Below, one piece after another: positions 23,136 to 26,675 of a stretch of DNA of 26,675 bases. The stretch comes from an uncultured Novosphingobium sp. (GTDB lineage Bacteria; Pseudomonadota; Alphaproteobacteria; Sphingomonadales; Sphingomonadaceae): NCBI GenBank assembly GCA_946886365.1, contig CAMPIM010000041.1:1-26675 (forward strand), written 5' to 3'. The translations under genes and the position numbers were made by a program. The notes beneath the pieces are model-generated. The model saw only the letters and a program-made list of their open reading frames with translations, had not been told where the DNA came from and did not search any database. The first letter of the stretch is position 1. The number at the start of each line of letters is the position of its first letter.

Positions 23136-23177
23136 GGTCCTAGGATCATCCTAGACCGCGTCACGCCGATTTCACAA
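23136..23177 (-). promoter_or_regulatory. Candidate clpX promoter with overlapping palindrome
   Basis: On the minus strand TTGTGA (23172-23177) and TAGGAT (23148-23153) stand 18 bases apart, a passable -35/-10 pair. A near-perfect inverted repeat, GGTCCTAGGAT with ATCCTAGACC (23136-23157), overlaps the -10 and the predicted start. It may be an operator or simply a hairpin in the clpP-clpX spacer. No terminator with a T-run is seen after clpP, so read-through from clpP is also likely. Confidence 0.35.
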
Positions 23178-23211
23178 GGGGAGAAAACGGCGCGCGCGAT
23201 TAAGATCCATG

Positions 23212-23847
23212 TTAGCTATCGGTCGTTTCGGGTGCGGCTGGACGGCGATCAAATACCTCGTCCACCAGCCCGAACGCCTTCGCCTCATCGGCCTCAAGGA
23301 AGGTATCGCGGTCCATCGCGCGCTCAACCTCGTCCAGCGACTTGCCGGTGTATTGCACATACAGGTCATTCAGACGGCGGCGAATCCGGAGGATTTCCTT
23401 CGCCTGAATTTCGATGTCCGAAGCCATACCCTGGGCGCCCCCGGACGGCTGATGCACCATGATCCGTGCGTTTGACAGCGCGATGCGCTTGCCCGGCTCA
23501 CCTGCTGCCAGCAAGAAGCTGCCCATGGATGCTGCCTGGCCGATGCAGACGGTGCCGACCTGGGGGCGGATATATTTCATCGTGTCATGGATGGCCATGC
23601 CCGCTGTCACCACGCCGCCGGGGGAATTGATGTACATCCAGATGTCCTTCTTCGGATTTTCCGACTCGAGGAACAGGAGCTGAGCGACGATGAGCGAGGC
23701 CATATGATCCTCAACCTGACCGGTCACGAAGATGATCCGTTCACGCAGCAGGCGGGAGAAAATGTCAAAACTGCGTTCGCCGCGATTGGATTGTTCGATG
23801 ACGATAGGAACAAGCGCGGCCATGGGATCAGACATGATATTGGTCAT
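23212..23847 (-). CDS. clpP: ATP-dependent Clp protease proteolytic subunit ClpP
   Basis: This 211-residue serine protease forms the barrel of ClpXP. The catalytic residues are Ser107 in [11 protein letters not shown], His132 in MVHQPSGG and Asp181 in [18 protein letters not shown] near 74-86 forms the oxyanion region. The ATG at 23847 gives [12 protein letters not shown] 23835 (MSDPMAALV) is an equally reasonable start because neither has a strong ribosome binding site and the first residues are probably removed by self-processing. clpX follows after 132 bases. The upstream neighbour on the same strand is a membrane glycosyltransferase gene, 89 bases away, instead of the more usual tig. Confidence 0.97.
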   Translation of the reverse strand: MTNIMSDPMAALVPIVIEQSNRGERSFDIFSRLLRERIIFVTGQVEDHMASLIVAQLLFLESENPKKDIWMYINSPGGVVTAGMAIHDTMKYIRPQVGTVCIGQAASMGSFLLAAGEPGKRIALSNARIMVHQPSGGAQGMASDIEIQAKEILRIRRRLNDLYVQYTGKSLDEVERAMDRDTFLEADEAKAFGLVDEVFDRRPAAPETTDS

Positions 23848-23870
23848 TTTGCTCTTTCAGGGTGATTTTT

Positions 23871-23910
23871 GCCCGCTCTCTACATCGGCACAAAAGCGGG
23901 CAGGTTCAAG
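23871..23910 (-). promoter_or_regulatory. Candidate heat-shock promoter and inverted repeat before clpP
   Basis: On the minus strand CTTGAA (23905-23910) is followed after 17 bases by CGATGT (23882-23887). The -35 matches the sigma-32 type used by alphaproteobacterial RpoH, while the -10 is only partly similar. A 7-bp inverted repeat GCCCGCT (23871-23877) and AGCGGGC (23895-23901) spans the -10 and the predicted start. clpP is a classic RpoH target, which supports the idea but does not prove it. Confidence 0.4.
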
Positions 23911-23936
23911 GGGTCCTGTGATCGCCGATCGCGAGT

Positions 23937-24914
23937 TCAGCGGCGCGGTTCGAAATCGGAAGGAGCACGGAATGTCAGATAAGCAAGGCGCCGCACTTCC
24001 CGGCGTCCGCGCACTACGGTGTCGAGGATCAGCCCACACATGCCCGATAGCGTGGCGAGTATCATGAGCCCCGTGACGAGGATCGCGGTCGGAAAGCGTG
24101 GCACAAGCCCGGTATCGAGATAGGTAAGGATCAACGGCGTGGCCAGAATGACCCCGATTGCCGCCAGCAACGCGGCGATGATGCCGAAGAAAAGAATCGG
24201 CTTTTCGATCCGGTAGAGCGTGAAGATCGTTCGCAGAATGCGCCAGCCGTCGCGATAGGTCGACAGCTTGCTGACCGAACCTTCCAACCGGGCGCCATAG
24301 GCAGTCATGATTTCGGAAACCGGCATCGCCAGTTCCAGCGCATGAACGCTGATTTCCGTTTCGATCTCGAAGCCTGCGGACAGGACCGGGAAGCTCTTGA
24401 CGAAACGGCGTGAAAAGACGCGATAGCCCGACAATATATCGGTGAAGCTACGGCCGAAAAGTTGCTTGAGCAGGCTGGTGAGCGCCCAATTTCCGAAGCG
24501 ATGGCCACGGCGATAGGCTTCTTCCACCTCGCTCTTGCGCGCGCCAACGACCATGTCGAGATTATCTTCCAACATGGCGGCCACGAGACTGGGCGCGGCG
24601 GCGGCATCATAGGTCGCATCACCGTCGGCCATGACGTAAATGTCAGCATCCACATCGGCGAACATGCGGCGCACGACATGGCCCTTGCCCTGCTGTGTCA
24701 CGCGGCGAACGATCGCGCCAGCTCCAGCGGCGAGTTCAGCGCTGCCGTCGCTGCTGTTATTATCGAAGACGTAGATGTCGGCGGCGGGCAGTGCGCGGCG
24801 GAAATCCTGCACCGTCTTCACGATCGCGCCCGCTTCATTATAGCAGGGCAGGATTACGGCAATGCGCGGACCTGCCGCCCCCTGCCCGCTTGCCACTGCC
24901 GGAAATTCCTTCAT
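23937..24914 (-). CDS. DPM-like family 2 glycosyltransferase with membrane anchor
   Basis: This 325-residue protein has an N-terminal GT-A domain: IAVILPCYNEAGAI at 18-31, VFDNNSSDGS at 49-58 and the metal-binding DGDA at 97-100. Two C-terminal hydrophobic stretches (about 246-272 and 283-306) anchor it in the inner membrane. The layout resembles dolichyl- or undecaprenyl-phosphate sugar transferases, which attach a sugar to a lipid carrier for later use outside the cytoplasm. I chose the ATG at 24914; a TTG at 24923 is possible and both share a GAGG upstream. It is unrelated in type to the four glycosyltransferases at 2700-8667. It sits between tig and clpP on the same strand. Donor and acceptor are unknown. 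Confidence 0.85.
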   Translation of the reverse strand: MKEFPAVASGQGAAGPRIAVILPCYNEAGAIVKTVQDFRRALPAADIYVFDNNSSDGSAELAAGAGAIVRRVTQQGKGHVVRRMFADVDADIYVMADGDATYDAAAAPSLVAAMLEDNLDMVVGARKSEVEEAYRRGHRFGNWALTSLLKQLFGRSFTDILSGYRVFSRRFVKSFPVLSAGFEIETEISVHALELAMPVSEIMTAYGARLEGSVSKLSTYRDGWRILRTIFTLYRIEKPILFFGIIAALLAAIGVILATPLILTYLDTGLVPRFPTAILVTGLMILATLSGMCGLILDTVVRGRREVRRLAYLTFRAPSDFEPRR

Positions 24915-24991
24915 CTGCCCCAAACCTCACCCGAACTTATCGCGGCATGACGTGCCGGGATTAACATTTCGTCTGCCATGCCGAGTGCTAA

Positions 24992-25034
24992 ATGAAAAGC
25001 GCCCGTCTTCCATCTGGAGACGGACGCTTTTCAT
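24992..25034 (-). terminator. Intrinsic terminator after tig
   Basis: Arms ATGAAAAGCGCCCGTCT (24992-25008) and AGACGGACGCTTTTCAT (25018-25034) pair along 17 positions with one mismatch, around a 9-base loop. Read on the minus strand the stem ends CGCTTTTCATTT, about 50 bases after the tig stop. The A/T-rich base of the stem on both sides makes it possibly bidirectional. It separates tig from the downstream glycosyltransferase gene, whose promoter should lie in 24915-24991. Confidence 0.85.
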
Positions 25035-25086
25035 GTTTTGGCAGTGGCCCGGCGCACATCAGCGCTCAGCCGGGCAACCCCAATCC

Positions 25087-26675
25087 TTATTCAGCCTTGG
25101 CAGCAGCCTTCTTGGCTGGAGCCTTCTTGGCCTTTGGCTTTTCCTCAGCGGCAGCTTCTTCAGCCACGGCCTCGTCCTTCTTGGCGGCAGCCTTCTTGGC
25201 CGGAGCCTTTTTCGCCGGAGCTTCATCGGCCGCAGGCGCGGCTTCGTCAGCGTCCGCAGCCTTCTTCTTGGGAGCAGCCTTCTTCGCCTTGGGCTTTTCG
25301 TCATGATCATGATGATCATGGCCGCAACCCGGGCCGTGCACGTGGGGCTTCAGATCGCCATCTTCTGCTTCGATCGCGGCTTCCAACTCTTCGCGGCTGA
25401 CGGCGCGATCGGTGACTTCGGCCTTGCCGAACAGGAAGTCTACGACCTTGTCTTCGTAAAGCGGCGCGCGGAGTTGAGCGGCAGCCATCGGGTCCTGGCG
25501 GACATATTGAACGAACCGCTCACGATCCTGTGGGCCGTACTGCTGAGCCGCCTGCATGATCAGGCGGTTCATTTCCTGATCGGAAACCGCCACGCCATTT
25601 GCCTGACCGATTTCGGACAGAAGGAGACCAAGGCGCACGCGGCGAACAGCGATCGCGCGATAATCTTCCTTCTCGGCTTCCATTTCCTTTAGAGCAGCTT
25701 CAGGGTCCGCCTCATGGCTGGCTTCGTGCTGAAGCTGCGCCCAGATTTGTTCGAACTCGGCTTCCACCATGCTCGGCGGCACGTCGAAATCATGGGCTGC
25801 GGCAAGCTGGTCGAGCAGCTTACGCTTCATGTGCGTGCGGGTGAGGCCGTTATGTTCCTGCTCGATCTGGCCCTTCAGCAGCTCCTTGAGCTTGTCGAGA
25901 CCTTCCAGACCCAGCGACTTGGCGAAATCATCGTCCAGCTTGGGCTTGTCGGCGTTCAGGATCGCCTTGACCGTGATGTCGAAGGTGGCTTCCTTGCCAG
26001 CGAGATGGGCCGCGCCATAATCCTCCGGGAAGGGGACGGTGATGGTCTTCTCGTCGCCCTTCTTGACGCCGGTCAGCTGCTCTTCGAAGCCGGGGATGAA
26101 CTGGCCCGAGCCGATCTTGAGCTTCACATCTTCGGCCGAACCGCCTTCAAAGGCTTCGCCGTCGATCTTGCCCACGAAGTCGATGGTCAGCGTGTCGCCG
26201 TCCTTCGCCTTATGCGAAGCGGCATGCTCTTCCAGCGCGCCCTGCTGGGTCGCGATGCGGCCAGCGGCTTCATCAACCTGCGAATCAGCGACTTCGACGG
26301 TCAGACGCTCCAGCTTCAGACCTTCGATGCTGGGCGCGGCGATTTCAGGAAGCACTTCCAGCGCGACCTTCACCTCGGCGTCCTTGCCGAATTCAAAGCC
26401 TTCGTCCAGTTCCACGGAAGGCTGCATCGCCGGACGCAGCTTGTTGTCCGCGATCAGCTTTTGAATGCCTTCCTGGATCGAATTGTTAAGGGCGTCGCGC
26501 TGAAGCGATTCACCATGCATTTTCTTGACGAGGTTGGCAGGCACCTTGCCAGGGCGGAAGCCGGGCATACGAACCTGCGGTGCGATCGCCGCCACTTCCT
26601 TTTCCACGCGGGCGTCGATGTCCTTCGACGTGATGGTCACGGTGTAGGCGCGCTTCAGGCCTTCGTTCAACGTCT
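25087..26675 (-). CDS. tig: Trigger factor, 5' end outside window, with long charged tail
   Basis: This is a ribosome-associated chaperone and peptidyl-prolyl isomerase. The visible 528 codons lack the first few residues: the TTG at 26670 is an internal Leu codon (Thr-Leu-Asn-Glu), and the frame continues off the edge. The ribosome-binding signature GFRPGKVP is near residue 37 of the visible part. The FKBP domain spans about 155-235 (DTLTIDFVGKIDGEAFEGG, IPGFEEQL), followed by the helical chaperone arms. After about residue 430 there is an extension absent from the E. coli protein. It has a His-rich segment (HVHGPGCGHDHHDHDE) and then about 80 residues rich in Lys, Ala and Glu with repeated PAKKA. 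Lys/Ala-rich tails occur in other sphingomonad proteins; metal or nucleic-acid binding is an inference. Confidence 0.95.
   Translation of the reverse strand, partial: TLNEGLKRAYTVTITSKDIDARVEKEVAAIAPQVRMPGFRPGKVPANLVKKMHGESLQRDALNNSIQEGIQKLIADNKLRPAMQPSVELDEGFEFGKDAEVKVALEVLPEIAAPSIEGLKLERLTVEVADSQVDEAAGRIATQQGALEEHAASHKAKDGDTLTIDFVGKIDGEAFEGGSAEDVKLKIGSGQFIPGFEEQLTGVKKGDEKTITVPFPEDYGAAHLAGKEATFDITVKAILNADKPKLDDDFAKSLGLEGLDKLKELLKGQIEQEHNGLTRTHMKRKLLDQLAAAHDFDVPPSMVEAEFEQIWAQLQHEASHEADPEAALKEMEAEKEDYRAIAVRRVRLGLLLSEIGQANGVAVSDQEMNRLIMQAAQQYGPQDRERFVQYVRQDPMAAAQLRAPLYEDKVVDFLFGKAEVTDRAVSREELEAAIEAEDGDLKPHVHGPGCGHDHHDHDEKPKAKKAAPKKKAADADEAAPAADEAPAKKAPAKKAAAKKDEAVAEEAAAEEKPKAKKAPAKKAAAKAE

Overview
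The window is a piece of a GC-rich alphaproteobacterial chromosome. The gene content and protein sequences point to a sphingomonad, probably close to Sphingobium: RpoH carries an intact RpoH box, ChpT is present, glnB-glnA are paired, trigger factor has a Lys/Ala-rich tail, and short GC-rich palindromes resemble sphingomonad intergenic repeats. The genus is a judgement from sequence feel, not from a search. I see no rRNA, tRNA, CRISPR array, intact insertion sequence or phage gene.

Region 1 (1-11507) is part of an exopolysaccharide locus that continues to the left. Eight plus-strand genes are packed with 1-8 base overlaps: a Wzx-type flippase, a Wzy/ExoQ-type polymerase, three family 2 glycosyltransferases, a Tat-type lipoprotein of glycoside hydrolase family 10, an acyltransferase-3 membrane protein and a fourth family 2 glycosyltransferase. 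Facing them on the minus strand are a secreted family 16 glycoside hydrolase and a UDP-glucose 6-dehydrogenase. Together they suggest a secreted heteropolysaccharide, probably with glucuronic acid and acyl groups, built by the Wzx/Wzy route and trimmed by two extracytoplasmic hydrolases. The GH10 enzyme has lost several residues typical of xylanases.

Region 2 (11508-20546) is mostly housekeeping: a CinA-type molybdopterin-binding protein, methionine aminopeptidase, glnB-glnA, a FkbM-type methyltransferase, ChpT, a JAMM peptidase, RluD, RpoH and MtgA. Upstream of glnB there is a good sigma-54 promoter candidate, preceded by two TGC-N11-GCA palindromes whose centres are 31 bp apart. This is a convincing layout for NtrC control. 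Strong terminators follow glnA and rpoH.

Region 3 (20547-21752) is a small accessory patch. It holds a trypsin-like protease gene that appears broken by a single extra base at a GGGGTTTT run, although all three catalytic residues survive across the two frames.

Region 4 (21753-26675, minus strand) is the protein quality control group tig - glycosyltransferase - clpP - clpX. The membrane glycosyltransferase interrupts the usual tig-clpP-clpX order. Trigger factor runs off the right edge and carries a His-rich segment followed by a long Lys/Ala-rich tail. A candidate heat-shock promoter precedes clpP.

The most promising items for novelty are the exopolysaccharide locus with its divergent GH10 lipoprotein, the NtrC/sigma-54 layout at glnB, and the trigger factor tail. 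I did not find a clearly new defence or mobile system.
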